Source: Psychrosphaera haliotis (GTDB lineage Bacteria > Pseudomonadota > Gammaproteobacteria > Enterobacterales > Alteromonadaceae). From it: a stretch of 64,000 bases of DNA. The position numbers and the translations under genes are program-made. The notes under the pieces were generated by a model. It was not told the DNA's origin. It did not search any database and saw only the letters and a program-made list of their open reading frames with translations. Position 1 is the stretch's first letter. Every line of letters starts with the position of its first letter. The stretch lies in the NCBI RefSeq assembly GCF_009728465.1, contig NZ_WOCD01000002.1:62001-126000 (forward strand), given 5' to 3'. Below are positions 37,177 through 47,985 of this stretch, piece by piece.

Positions 37177-39626
37177 ATGTCAAAACTTAATATAAAGGTT
37201 AGTACATCGAGGCTAGCCGTTAATATTCTGAGCGCATTATTCGTAATTAGCGCTAATTCTTATGCCGCTAGCGATACGGAAATATCGTTAGAAAAAATCA
37301 TGTCTGATCCTAGTTGGATTGCAACAACACCAACATCGCCTAAATGGCTACCGGACTCTAGACATGTCACTTTTAATCAAGACGTAAAATCATCCGCTGT
37401 GAATAAACAAATTCGTTTGGACAGTTTGAGTCCAAAGAGTTTTAAAGAAATAGGCTTTGATGAAGCTCACAAAACTAAGTTGTCACAAACAACTTACAGT
37501 CTTGATGGCCAGTTTGCAGCATACGTTTTTAAAGGTGATATTTTTTTATGGGATGTAAAAACTAGTAAAGTAACTCAAGTTACGAATACGAGTGACTACG
37601 AGTCTTCACCACAGTTTGTAAAAGATAACTTGCTTGGTTATTGGGAAGCTAATCGATTTATTTCTTATAATATTAAGAATAGAAAAGTAAATGAAGTCTT
37701 TAAGCTGTCAATGAGTGACAAGCCCGGAGCGCCTAAAGGTCCAGCTGATCTTATAGCGTCTGAGCAACACTCACTTATAAATTATGTAGCCAATAAGCAC
37801 AAAGATAACATTGAAAGATATGAGTCGAATGAGGCCCTTAAAGCACAGAATAAATTTGCTCATAAAAAGCACTTTTATTTTGGAAAGGGTAACGTACTCT
37901 CAGCAGCCAAGGTATCTCCAGATGCTGAGAAAATAATTGTTGTTGTGCAAAAAAAGTCATCTTGGCGCGATGATACGGATGTTATGCCTAACTATATCGC
38001 TCAAGATGGTCGTATCGAAGTTGAAAAAGTACGCAGAAGAGTAGCCGATGCTAAACCTGTTCAACAAGAGTTTTGGTTAGTTGATATTGCCAAAGGAGAG
38101 AAATTTGAGCTAGCGATAAATTCGCTGCCAGATTTTGATAAAGATGTCTTAGCTGACGTTAGAGCAGAAAACTATGCAGCAGAAGGCAAAGAGTATAAGT
38201 CAGAAAGCAAACCGAGAACAATTAACCTAATAGTAGATTGGTCATGGTCACAATCAGCAATACAATGGCACAAGAGCAGTAAACAAGTGGCTATTATGCT
38301 TGAGGCTTGGGACAACAAAGACCGCTGGTTATCAACTGTAGATCTCAATGAACATAAGTTTGTAAACCAACATCAATTGCATGACGACGCATGGATAAAC
38401 TATACGTTTAATGATTTTGGCTGGTTTAACAACAGTGAAAAACTTTACTATTTGTCGGAAGAAACAGGATATTCTCACCTTACACTAAAGATATCGATTC
38501 AAAACAAACTAAACAGTTAACTGATGGTGAGTATGAGGTTTCAACCCCTGTTTTAACTAAAAACGATTCACAGTTTATATTTAGGGCGAACGTAAATCAC
38601 CCGGGTGAGTATCATGTTTATAAGCTGAAAAGTTCTGTTAACAAGGTTATGAATCCAACTGCCATCACCGATAAAACTGGAGAAAATACGTTTTCTTTAA
38701 GTCCGGATGAAACTAAGTTGTTGGTTAGTCATTCAAATTTACTAAGACCTAGTGACTTATATACATATACAGTCAAATCAGGTGAATCTACTAGACTGAC
38801 CAATACAGTTTCAGAAGAGTTTAAAGCGATGCCTTGGACTGCACCAGAAATTGTAGCAGTCCCTTCTACAAACACCGACAAGCCAATTTATGCAAGAGTG
38901 TATTACCCTACCGATTATAAAAAGGGTGAGCCAAGGAAAGCAGTAATATTCAATCACGGTGCTGGTTATTTGCAAAATAGCCACAAAGGTTGGTCTGGCT
39001 ACTTCAGGGAGTTTATGTTCCACAATATGCTTGCACAGCAAGGCTATGTTGTTATGGATATGGACTATAGGGCGTCTAAAGGTTACGGGCGTGATTGGCG
39101 AACTGCTATCTATCGTCAAATGGGCACTCCAGAGATTGAAGATCTGTCAGACGGCGTTAACTGGCTCGTTTCAAATGCGAACGTTGATAGAAATAGAGTA
39201 GGTACATACGGAGGTTCTTACGGCGGCTTTATGACTTTCATGGCGTTGTTCACACAACCTGATCTATTTCAAGCAGGCGCCGCGTTAAGACCGGTATCTG
39301 ATTGGGCTCATTATAATGATGGTTATACTTCCAATATATTAAATCGACCTGAAGACGATATGATTGCTTATAGAAAAAGCTCACCAATCTACTTTGCAGA
39401 AGGACTAACAAAACCACTGTTGATTAATGCTCCAATGGTTGATAACAATGTCTTTTTTGTAGATGTAGTGCGGCTCGTTCAGAGGTTTATAGAGTTGGAG
39501 AAAGAGAATTTCGAAACTGCTATCTACCCTGTAGAGCCACATGGCTTTGTTCAGCCATCAAGTTGGTTGGATGAATATAGGCGAATATACAAGTTGTTTG
39601 AGAATAACCTTAATTTAGGTATCTAA
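37177..39626 (+). CDS. S9 family prolyl oligopeptidase-type peptidase (frameshifted)
   Basis: The protein starts with a signal peptide (cleavage near SANSYA), so it is periplasmic or secreted. A beta-propeller-like region rich in WLPDSRHV, YSLDGQFAAYV and LSPDETKLLVSH repeats precedes the C-terminal catalytic domain, which has GTYGGSYGGFM around the nucleophile Ser and EPHGFVQ with the catalytic His. The frame is interrupted at 38480-38481. Restoring one T gives YSHLYTKDIDSKQTKQLTDGEYE and joins the two halves (816 aa). The GGA ribosome site favours 37177 over an ATG at 37165. Substrate unknown. Confidence 0.87.
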
Positions 39627-39650
39627 GCTTTAAATTAAAATACTATAAAG

Positions 39651-39678
39651 GCCTTTATTTTATATATAGAGGCTTTTT
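39651..39678 (+). terminator. terminator after the S9 peptidase gene
   Basis: GCCTTTA / TAGAGGC stem (one G-U pair, 9-nt loop) followed by five T. It overlaps the last codons of the converging rhombosortase gene. Confidence 0.6.
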
Positions 39679-40235
39679 ATTACTATAAATAACAAGAAAC
39701 CGGTTACTAAACCAAATGCGTGCGCATCAACCGCTACACTAGCGTCAATAAGTTGTTCTGTGCTTTGCGCCGCACCAAAAATATTCTCATAGGCGACTTT
39801 AGCGATAAGGCCGATTATTAATAGGTAACCCGTTTTATCTTTATTTTTGATATCTATCATAGCGCCATAAGCTAGAAGAAAATGTAAAACACCGGAAAAA
39901 CCTGTGTAAATACCGTACTCACTAAATAATGTTACCAATAAACCAACCAATAACATTCCAGCAATACTTAATACCCAAAAATGATGAATTCGATAATGAT
40001 CGCCATGTAAGGCCCAAACTAATGCAAGTCCCGCTATATTCATCCACATATGAGCATTGTTTGAATGCAAAAACTGTCCAGTGATTATTCTCCATAATTC
40101 ACCACTGAAAGCTTTGTTGGGTTCGAAATATAGCGTTTCCAAAAAATTATCTGGGATAAGAGAGGCGATAACTATAAAAAAAGCGACAGAAACAGGGCCA
40201 ATTATATATTTCAGTTGAGTTGGAAACCCTAGCAA
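39660..40235 (-). CDS. rrtA: rhombosortase (rhomboid family intramembrane serine protease)
   Basis: This 191-residue membrane protein has about six helices. Rhomboid features are FLHSNNAHMWMNIAGLALVW, the nucleophile motif GFSGVLH (family pattern GLSGVLHG) and the catalytic His in VAVDAHAFG. These, the short length and the absence of extra domains identify the RrtA subgroup, which removes GlyGly-CTERM tags from secreted proteins in Vibrio and Shewanella. Translation begins at a TTG with GAGGAG 7 nt upstream. A candidate substrate in this window is the DUF3466 protein. Confidence 0.83.
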   Translation of the reverse strand: MLGFPTQLKYIIGPVSVAFFIVIASLIPDNFLETLYFEPNKAFSGELWRIITGQFLHSNNAHMWMNIAGLALVWALHGDHYRIHHFWVLSIAGMLLVGLLVTLFSEYGIYTGFSGVLHFLLAYGAMIDIKNKDKTGYLLIIGLIAKVAYENIFGAAQSTEQLIDASVAVDAHAFGLVTGFLLFIVIKSLYI

Positions 40236-40336
40236 CGTTAGCTCCTCTTGTTTTTAGGTAGGCTGATGGAAAACTCCATGAGAATTTGATCTGGTTTTGT
40301 TACTATCATGTTTTCTTATGATTACTCGAGATTGTT

Positions 40337-42069
40337 ATGCGCTTATTTAGTCTTATTCCTTTAATGTTTGCAAGCTCTGTTTTTGCAGACGAGCCTTCTA
40401 GAGCTGTTCCAGAGGCATTTACAGGTCTTAATTATACAAAAGCAAGTTTGAGTACAAATGCGATGGTGAGTGCAGCTAATCCGCACGCCGTTGACGCTGC
40501 ATTAAAAATGTTAAAAATGGGCGGCACTGCTACTGATGCGGCAATTGCTGCCCAGTTAGTGTTATCACTAGTAGAGCCCCAATCTTCAGGAATTGGTGGA
40601 GGAGCATTTTTACTAAGTTTTGATGCAAAAACATCGAAAGTTACTACTTTTGATGGTAGAGAAACTGCACCACAAAACGCGACTCCAGCTCTGTTTTTGG
40701 ATATAAATGGGAAGCCAATAAAGTGGATTGATGCCGTTATTGGTGGTAAGTCTGTTGGTACACCGGGTGTCATGAGAATGTTGTCAGATGCTCATAATAA
40801 AAAAGGCAAGCTACCATGGGCTTCGCTATTTCAGCCAGCTATTGAATTAGCCGAAAAGGGTTTTATGGTTAGCCCTCGATTAGCGTCGCTCGTAAAGATG
40901 GAAATGAACCCAGGGTTAAAATTACTTTCACCAGCCAAAGAATACTTTTATCCCAATGGAAAGGCTATCGAAGAAGGAGTGTTACTCAAAAACTTGCCTT
41001 TCGCTAAAACGCTTAGAAAATTGGCTGAAAATGGCGTAGAAGAATTTTACACCGGAACAATAGCTAAAGAGATTGTTACAGCGGTACAAACTAGTGAGAT
41101 TTCCCCTGGCTTATTGTCTTTAAGCGATCTTAAGAAACTACACATCCATAGAAAGGGAGCCTGTTTGTGTCGAATACCAAGCTAGTGACGTATATAAAGT
41201 GTGTAGCATGGGACCCCCAAGTTCTGGTGGCGTTACTGTATTACAAATATTGAAACTTTTAGAGCGTTATAATTTAACAGAGTTTCCAGTAGATAGTGCA
41301 GAAACAATTCATAGGTACACGCAAGCAGCAAAGCTAGCTTTTGCAGATAGAAATAGATATATAGCGGATAGTGACTTCGTTGATGTTCCGTGTCTAAGAT
41401 GTTAGCTAGTGACTATTTAGAAAAGCGTTCAAACTTGATAGACGATAAAAAGATTTGGGCAAAGCTAAACCGGGTCGTTTCAGTGATAACCGAATTGCAT
41501 CTAATGTAAGTATTGAGCAACCAAATACGAGTCACCTCTCAATAGTTGATTCGTTTGGAAACGCGATATCTATGACGACAAGTATTGAAATGGGCTTTGG
41601 CTCAAACGTAATGTCAGGCGGCTTTCTACTAAACAATCAGCTAACGGATTTTTCATTGAAACCAAGTGTTAATGGTAAGTTGGTTGCAAACCGTGTTGAA
41701 GCCGGAAAAAGACCTAGAAGCTCAATGACACCAGTGATTGTGCTAAAAGACAATAAAGTTTTTGCGTTAATTGGTTCGCCAGGCGGCAGCCGAATTATCA
41801 ACTATGTAGGTTACGCCTTAATTGGACTGCTTGATTATAAAATGGATATGAAGCAGGTAGTGGACTTACCACGAATTTCTAATCGAAATAGTTACACGTC
41901 GTTAGAGAATAGGGCTGAGTTATTAGAAATAAAACCAGAGCTAGAAGCCAAAGGCCATAAAGTTAGAATGCTTAACTTAACCTCTGGTATACACGGAATA
42001 CTAAAAGTTGAAGGTGGTTGGCAAGGTGCAGCTGACCCAAGAAGAGAAGGGACGTCCGAAGGGCTCTAA
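40337..42069 (+). CDS. ggt: gamma-glutamyltransferase (three frameshifts)
   Basis: GGT hydrolyses or transfers the gamma-glutamyl group of glutathione in the periplasm. A signal peptide (to FA, residue 17) is followed by STNAMVSAANPHAV, GGTATDAAIAAQ and SSGIGGGAFLL. Later motifs are GPPSSGGVTVLQ, the autocleavage/nucleophile region NTSHLSIVD (first Thr), RPRSSMTPVIVL and GSPGGSRIINYV. The frame is broken three times: an extra A at 41135-41137, a missing G at 41390 and a missing A at 41461-41463. Repairing all three gives 577 aa of continuous homology. A true null gene cannot be excluded, but the conservation argues for error. Confidence 0.87.
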
Positions 42070-42525
42070 TTATCTTCTTGCGTATGGGTCACCGGCTATC
42101 TTTGATATTAGCCATTGGCCCTTCACTTTTTCAAATTTGACTTCTCTTAAGTCATTAATCTTATTGCCATGATAGAAGCCAGAAAACAAAATATTAACAG
42201 ACGTTGTTTTTTGTGAAGTGGTTTCTACTTGGCTTAATGTTCTGTCTATTTTTAAGTCGACGCCAGGATCAAACTGTAGATTCAATACGTATCTAGAGTA
42301 ACCCTTTACGCTTCCATACGACTTAATAATTCGAGCATGCTGTTTGGTAGAATATTTAAGCGCAAGTTCCATATCGGCGTTATTATAAATCGCATCGAAA
42401 AATGTAAGAGCTCTATATTCTGGAGCATTGGGATTTGCAAATGCAGGGATGTTGTCACTTTTTTCTTCACAACCTACTAACGGCAGTAATAATATCAAAT
42501 ATAGTAATAAGCTTTTTTTCAGCAC
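42070..42525 (-). CDS. hypothetical lipoprotein
   Basis: The 151-residue product has a lipoprotein signal (LLLPLVGC, lipidated Cys19). A small domain follows, starting APEYRALTFFDAIYNNADMELALKYS and ending VKGQWLISKIAGDPYARR. This layout (helix, then beta strands ending in a W-containing strand) recalls NTF2-like DUF4878-type lipoproteins. It abuts the ggt stop codon without spacing and converges on it. Function unknown. Confidence 0.68.
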   Translation of the reverse strand: MLKKSLLLYLILLLPLVGCEEKSDNIPAFANPNAPEYRALTFFDAIYNNADMELALKYSTKQHARIIKSYGSVKGYSRYVLNLQFDPGVDLKIDRTLSQVETTSQKTTSVNILFSGFYHGNKINDLREVKFEKVKGQWLISKIAGDPYARR

Positions 42526-42595
42526 TTGTTGTTATCCAATTGAAACGGGACAACAACAAGTGTACTACAAAAGCTTATAAATAAAGTCTTACTGG

Positions 42596-43563
42596 TTATT
42601 GAGTTAGTTCTTGTTCTTCAAATTCACCATCAAATAAAGGTGAGCTTAAATAGCGCTCCGATGCACTAGGTAGAATAACAACAATATTCTTATTTTGTTT
42701 TCAGGTCGTTCAGCAAGTCTTTTGGCAGCAACAACAGCAGCACCAGAAGAAATACCAGCTAAAATTCCTTCTTCTTTCATTAGTCTATGTGCCATTTCCA
42801 TAGTTTCTTCATTAGAAACTTGTTCCACTGAATCTATAAGGCTTAAGTCTAAGTTTTTAGGAATAAAACCAGCGCCTATACCCTGAATCTTATGTGGTCC
42901 AGGTGTTAATTCTTGTCCTGCTAATTGCTGACTAATTACAGGAGAGTGGGTTGGTTCCACCGCAACGGACTGTATATTCTTATTCTTTTCGTTTTTAATA
43001 TAACGAGAAACACCAGTGATAGTTCCGCCAGTACCCACACCAGCAACAAATATATCAATCTTGCCTTGTGTCGCATTCCAGATCTCTGGCCCCGTTGTTT
43101 CAAAGTGTATTTGTGGATTCGCAGGGTTTTCAAATTGCTGTAGCAATACAAACTTATCAGGTTTCTGAGCAACAATTTCATTTGCTTTGGCGATTGCACC
43201 GCCCATGCCTTTTGGGCCTTCAGTAAGCACTAGTTTGGCACCAAGTGATTTAAGTAGTTTGCGTCGCTCCAAACTCATGGTTTCAGGCATCGTTAACGTA
43301 AGCTTATAGCCTCTAGATGCAGCAACAAAGGCTAATGCAATTCCGGTATTACCTGAAGTAGGTTCAATTAACTCTTTACCTTCCGTCAACAAACCTTTTT
43401 TCTCAGCGTCCCAAATCATATTTGCACCGATTCGGCACTTAACGCTAAAAGAAGGGTTACGCGATTCTATTTTGGCATATACATTTCCTGTCGTGACTCG
43501 GTTTAGTTTAACGAGCGGTGTATTACCTATGCTTTGAGAGTTATCTATATAAATATTATCCAT
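42596..43563 (-). CDS. cysK: cysteine synthase A (frameshifted near the 3' end)
   Basis: CysK makes cysteine from O-acetylserine and sulfide with PLP. Visible motifs are [12 protein letters not shown], the Lys region [26 protein letters not shown], the phosphate loop [10 protein letters not shown] and AGISSGAAV. The open frame ends aberrantly at 42646. Restoring one T in the run 42693-42696 gives [19 protein letters not shown] and a stop at 42596, for 322 aa, one less than Escherichia coli CysK. Divergent gcvA lies upstream. Confidence 0.91.
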
Positions 43564-43785
43564 AATGTCCGGAACGTTTGTAAAATTATGTTGACCTTAA
43601 AGATAGGCTTTTTAAACGCATAAGAGAAATGCAAATACGTCATATAATATTACTTTTCACAATAAAGAAGGTTTGTTACTAACTAATGGTATGTATATTT
43701 GAATACCTGTACTTAATATTTCAGTAGCCTTTAGTAAATGAAATGGTAAACTCACTTTAATATTTCTAATGATAAAAATAAAATA

Positions 43786-44678
43786 ATGGCTAGAAGATTA
43801 CCCCCTCTAAATTCCCTTAAAGCTTTTGAAGCCGCGGCTAGAAACCTCAGTTTACAAAAGCAGCTGAAGAGCTATTTGTTACACAAGCGGCAATTAGTCA
43901 TCAAATAAAATTATTAGAAGATCATCTAAGTATTAAACTTTTTATGAGGCGTAATCGCTCTTATTGCTTACGGAAGAGGGACAAAGTTACTACTTAGATA
44001 TTAAGACATTTTTATTAATCTTTATGATGCAACCGAGCGGCTACTAAGCCGTGGCGCAAAAGGCTCTGTGAGTATTGCAATGACACCTAGTTTTGCGATT
44101 CAATGGTTAGTACCAAGACTCAGTGATTTTTCTAAACACAATCCTGATATAGATGTTCGCATTAAAGCTCAGGATCATGACGAAACTCACTAACAGATGA
44201 CGTTGATGTGGCTATTTATTATGGCAAAGGTCAGTGGAATGGCATAAATGCCGACAAACTGCATACTGAATACCTAATCCCAGTATGCTCGCCGTTATTG
44301 CTAGCCCAAAATAATGGCTTAAAGAATCTAGAAGATTTAAAAAACTTTACGTTACTTCACGATACTGCACGCAATAATTGGAAAGATTACATTAAGTCCG
44401 TAGGATTAAGGGATATTAACGTTAATCAGGGCCCTATTTTTTCCCACTCCTCTATGGTGCTCCAAGCCGCTATTCACGGCCAAGGAATAGCGTTAGCGCA
44501 TAGTGTGTTAGCACAGCCGGATATTGAATCAGGGAGGTTAGTGGTGCCATTTACTCAAGCATTGATTAGTGAACGAGCTTACTATCTAGCGTGCCGCGAT
44601 TCACAAATTGATAGCCCTAAAATAAAAATATTTAGGCAGTGGTTGTTGAATAAGGTAAAAAAGAATCCCAGGGGTTAG
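43786..44678 (+). CDS. gcvA: LysR-family regulator GcvA (four frameshifts)
   Basis: The conserved protein is recovered across frames. It starts MARRLPPLNSLKAFEAAARN, then the helix-turn-helix EELFVTQAAISHQIKLLE, RRNRS, LTEEGQ, PSFAIQWLVPRLSDF, DDVDVAIYYG, PVCSPLLL and GPIFSHSSMVLQAAIHGQG. This closely follows GcvA, the activator of the glycine-cleavage operon. Single bases are missing at 43851-43853, 43961-43962, near 44005-44010 and at 44183-44185; repair gives 298 aa. The gcvA-hydrolase-DUF423 order resembles gcvA-ygdD of enterobacteria. No GcvB sRNA was seen upstream. Four breaks in 330 bp make this the most damaged gene here. Confidence 0.85.
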
Positions 44679-44681
44679 CAT

Positions 44682-45353
44682 TTGATTAACGTAATACAAG
44701 ACGGATATAAAAGAACTACTTATTTAAATGAAGAGGCTAAAGCAACCTTAATATTTGCACATGGTGCAGGCGCCGGAAATAAGCACACTTTTATTGTTGA
44801 TTATGCAATGTCATTGGCAAAACTTGGGTTTAATGTCGTTACTTTCAATTTTCCTTACATGCAAACAGTCTATGAAACGGAAAAAAGACGTCCACCTAAT
44901 CGAGCCCCACAGTTATTAGAATACTTTCAGCTAGAAATGGAAATGGTAAAGACAAGTATTGCACCTAAACTGCCGTTATTTCTAATAGGCAAAAGTATGG
45001 GGGGGCGAATGGCGAGTTTATTAGCAACAGACGTTAGTAACTTATTTGACGGCTTAATTGTTTTGGGATATCCATTTATACCACCTGGTAAACCAGAGAA
45101 GCTTGAAGAACGAATCGCCCATTTTCCTAAAATTGTCAAACCAACTTTGATCCTGCAGGGAGAAAGAGATTCTTTTGGTGGGACCGAATTAATTCAATCA
45201 TTAAAACTGCCTAAGAACATGCAAACCTTTGCTATTCCTGATGGTGATCATAGTTTTAAACCAAGAAAGGCTTCTGGATATACTGAATTAAGCAACATGC
45301 AGTTAGCCGTTAGTAAAATAGAACAATTTGTAACTGGTCAGCTAAATGAATAA
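44682..45353 (+). CDS. alpha/beta hydrolase, KANL3/Tex30-like family
   Basis: The 223-residue cytoplasmic protein has an alpha/beta-hydrolase core: LIFAHGAGAGNKH with the oxyanion loop, nucleophile elbow GKSMGGRMAS, LILQGERDSFGG carrying the acid and PDGDHSFKP with the catalytic His. This layout matches the COG3571 (KANL3/Tex30) predicted hydrolases. Translation starts at a TTG with AGGGG upstream. It lies 3 nt after gcvA and overlaps DUF423 by 8 nt, so the three form an operon. Substrate unknown. Confidence 0.8.
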   Translation: MINVIQDGYKRTTYLNEEAKATLIFAHGAGAGNKHTFIVDYAMSLAKLGFNVVTFNFPYMQTVYETEKRRPPNRAPQLLEYFQLEMEMVKTSIAPKLPLFLIGKSMGGRMASLLATDVSNLFDGLIVLGYPFIPPGKPEKLEERIAHFPKIVKPTLILQGERDSFGGTELIQSLKLPKNMQTFAIPDGDHSFKPRKASGYTELSNMQLAVSKIEQFVTGQLNE

Positions 45354-45729
45354 TATTAACTCTAAATTTGCTTTCATTAGTGCGATTATACTGGGTTTTC
45401 TTGCTGTTTCTTTTGGCGCTTTTGGAGCCCATGGACTTAAGGGAATGTTAAGTAACTACCAGCTAGGAATTTGGCAGACCGCGGTAGAATATCAAATGTA
45501 TCATGCAATAGTTTTGCTATTCACATCGCTATTAAAAGACTCTAAGGCTGCTAGAGTAGCTTCAAAGTTATTTTTATTCGGAAGTCTACTTTTCTCAGGT
45601 TCTCTCTACCTTTTAGCGATAACTGAAATTGGCTTGTTAGGTGCTATTACGCCAATAGGAGGTATTTTGTTGTTAGGAGGATGGACAACACTAGTTTTTA
45701 CATTAAAGGGTAATATTGATAAGGCTTAA
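45346..45729 (+). CDS. DUF423 family inner-membrane protein (YgdD-like)
   Basis: This 127-residue protein has four predicted membrane helices and the DUF423 hallmarks FGAFGAHGLK, WQTAVEYQMYHA, GSLLFSGSLYLL and ITPIGGILLLGGW. The gcvA-DUF423 neighbourhood is conserved in gammaproteobacteria. It overlaps the preceding hydrolase gene by 8 nt and its stop overlaps that of the converging gene by 2 nt. Function unknown. Confidence 0.88.
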   Translation: MNNINSKFAFISAIILGFLAVSFGAFGAHGLKGMLSNYQLGIWQTAVEYQMYHAIVLLFTSLLKDSKAARVASKLFLFGSLLFSGSLYLLAITEIGLLGAITPIGGILLLGGWTTLVFTLKGNIDKA

Positions 45730-47571
45730 CGCAAGCTAGACCAAGGTTGGTTATTGTCGATGAGTTGCTGATAAATAGTTAGAAACTCACTGTTACTTAT
45801 ATTCAAAACTGATAATGCGCCTGAAATATCATCCAAAGAACTAGGGCGGTTATTACCTTTTAACCAGTTTAAAAGTGTCCACTCAGCTATAATTAACCCG
45901 CTTACGTTTACTCTAATTTGTTTAGGAACAGCTTTATAATCTATAAGTTTTGACTTTACTTCAAAGAAGCTATTTAGAGTAGCAGCGTAGGCCTTGGGTA
46001 ATTTCCAGTCAATAGCTAACTTTTACTGCAACGTGCCCAATCAACTATTCTTGCCTTACCAAACGCGTCGTTTAGGGTGTAAAACTCGTTTTCATTCGGC
46101 CCTAGTAAAGTGGCAATGCTAGCGGCGTAGCGACTCTTTGGAATAATCATCAAACCTTGAAATATAACTCTAGACACTAGTTCTTGATATTCAGGAATAG
46201 AAAAGCTTACCAGTTTGCTTAAGCCATTCGCTATACCAGCAAACACATTTTCTTTGTTTATAACTTCATACTCACCAAAGGCTAAGTTTTTTTGTTGGAG
46301 TAATTTCATTTCAGAAATACAAACTACTGGGTATATACGAATCATTCCTAAAAGGGCAATAGCGTGTCGAATGTTAGAAACAGGCTGGTGAGTGCGTGTA
46401 ACGCCTTTGGCATAGTCCATCACTAACTTAGACTTTTGAGTATCTTGAGAAAGGTAGTCGGCAATTAATAAAGTCGTTTCCGATAGCAGTGCTTTTGAAG
46501 TTTTGTCTAAGTACTCCGGAGGTAAATACCTAGCGTTTAATTCATTATTATTTGGTGCTAAACCTATAAGGCTTTCAATAACTTCTACTGATAAATGGCT
46601 GAGTGACGTTTTATAACTTAGAGCCTGTTGCGGCAAAATAAATCTTATTTTGTTTGTACTCAATACCATGGGGGCGACAAATACATTACGTTCTTCAACT
46701 TTCTCGTAACTTATACAAGGAACCTCTGAAATGTCATTTCTATTATTAACTTTATAGTTTACAGATACTAAAAAATTGTTGTCAGCAGAAACACACAACT
46801 TGCCAAATGACAAAAGAGACATACATTGGCTAAACATTCCAACATAACTTGCCGTAAATGGTTTTGGACAAATTAAATTAAGCTGCACCAAAGACTTAGC
46901 TAGTGCTGCATCTGCCGATAACGGTTTACTTAGGTAAAAGGGCAGGTGTAAATAGCCGAGTTCAAAGATAGAATAACGATTGTTTGGCATACTTGGTTTT
47001 TATTTTTAAACTCATTGATATTCGCTATTTGCGAAAGTATCCGAAGAATATCAGGCTCGTCTATGTATTCATTTTTGACTTGTTTGAAAGTGATTTTAGC
47101 CGCATTTTTAAAAATACTCTTATATTGAGTGAATAAACTATGGTCAGCTTTTATCTTAAGAAAATAAGGAGACATGGTATAAATGATTAGTAATGTTGTG
47201 GTAACTAGCTTCTGTTTCGTCACCAGAGAATAATTGCCTTGATGAGCTAGAACATTGGCAATCAATACCGTCTTAATAATAAGATTTGTTAAGTAACTTT
47301 GTTTTTTATCTCTCACATTTAATAAAAGTAGAGAGGCGCCTGGTGTATGCGTTAGAACTTCTTGCGTTGCGTCAATAAAGTGACCAATGGATACTTTTAG
47401 TGTACTAATGTCTTGAGTTCTAAAATCAGTGGCGCATCTACCAGCCAACGCAATAAAGTGGTTTATTGCGTCTGACTTAGTATTGTCATTATTAAAGCGA
47501 GTTCTTGGTTCAAATTCTAATCGCGTCAAATTGTTCAAAGGCTGATATACCCCAAGCAATGAGCTTGCCAT
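45726..47571 (-). CDS. hypothetical protein with possible HDOD-like C-terminal half (two frameshifts)
   Basis: Three stretches in different frames join into one protein of up to 615 residues if one base is restored at 46993-46994 (KNQSMPNNRYSIF) and one at 46021-46024 (RCSKKLAIDWKLP). The last stretch runs to a stop at 45726 and ends NNQPWSSLR. I recognise no family with confidence. The N-terminal part is helical. The segment VSNIRHAIALLGMIRIYPVV, followed later by a helical region, resembles the core of HDOD signalling domains without metal-binding residues. The start is uncertain: the ATG at 47571 overlaps the upstream gene by 62 nt, and TTG codons at 47538 or 47529 are alternatives. Confidence 0.6.
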
Positions 47572-47896
47572 CTTTAAATAAAAGTGGTGTACATTCGTCT
47601 TTAGTCGTTATGCCATCAGATTTTTCATGTTTAGTACGATAGAACATAACCTGAAATGTTTCGCCGTTTAGTATTTTTGCCTCTGTAATATCAGGTGAAC
47701 CCAACGACTGTATTATACGCTCCTTAAATATAGGCTCGTCTATAGACAACTCATTTATATACTTTTTATTGTATGCTTGCCTGTCATCCCATCTCATTTG
47801 GTCTGGGTTATCTTCATAAAACGTTAATACACCTGCAGCTAACACGGCATATAAACCAAACCCAATTAGCGAATATTTAACTACTTTCTTACTCAT
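47510..47896 (-). CDS. DUF3192 family protein
   Basis: The 128-residue protein has an N-terminal hydrophobic segment (about 8-26), probably a membrane anchor or signal. It is followed by the DUF3192 pattern: DDRQAYNKKYINEL, SLGSPDITEAK, FQVMFYRTKHEKSDGITTKDECTPLLFKD and LIAWG. It may be distantly related to outer-membrane-assembly SmpA-like folds, but the role is unknown. It leads the transcript into the HDOD-like gene. Confidence 0.78.
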   Translation of the reverse strand: MSKKVVKYSLIGFGLYAVLAAGVLTFYEDNPDQMRWDDRQAYNKKYINELSIDEPIFKERIIQSLGSPDITEAKILNGETFQVMFYRTKHEKSDGITTKDECTPLLFKDGKLIAWGISAFEQFDAIRI

Positions 47897-47916
47897 TGTC
47901 TAACCTGTTTATATTA

Positions 47917-47947
47917 AAAAGCCTTTATCATTATAACGATAAAGGCC
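47917..47947 (-). terminator. terminator after ppnN
   Basis: Read leftward, GCCTTTATC / GATAAAGGC forms a perfect 9-bp stem with an 8-nt loop, followed by a T-tract. It separates ppnN from the DUF3192 gene. Confidence 0.82.
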
Positions 47948-47985
47948 GTTGTATTGTCAAAGTTAACTTTGTAAATGTTTTTGTA

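Noticed and set aside
40337..42069. ggt as a true pseudogene
   Set aside because: All three repaired segments keep full family conservation including the nucleophile region. Decayed genes normally also collect substitutions and stops.
43564..43785. Possible GcvB small RNA divergent from gcvA
   Set aside because: The 222-bp region shows no GU-rich seed segment and no strong terminator hairpin like that of GcvB.
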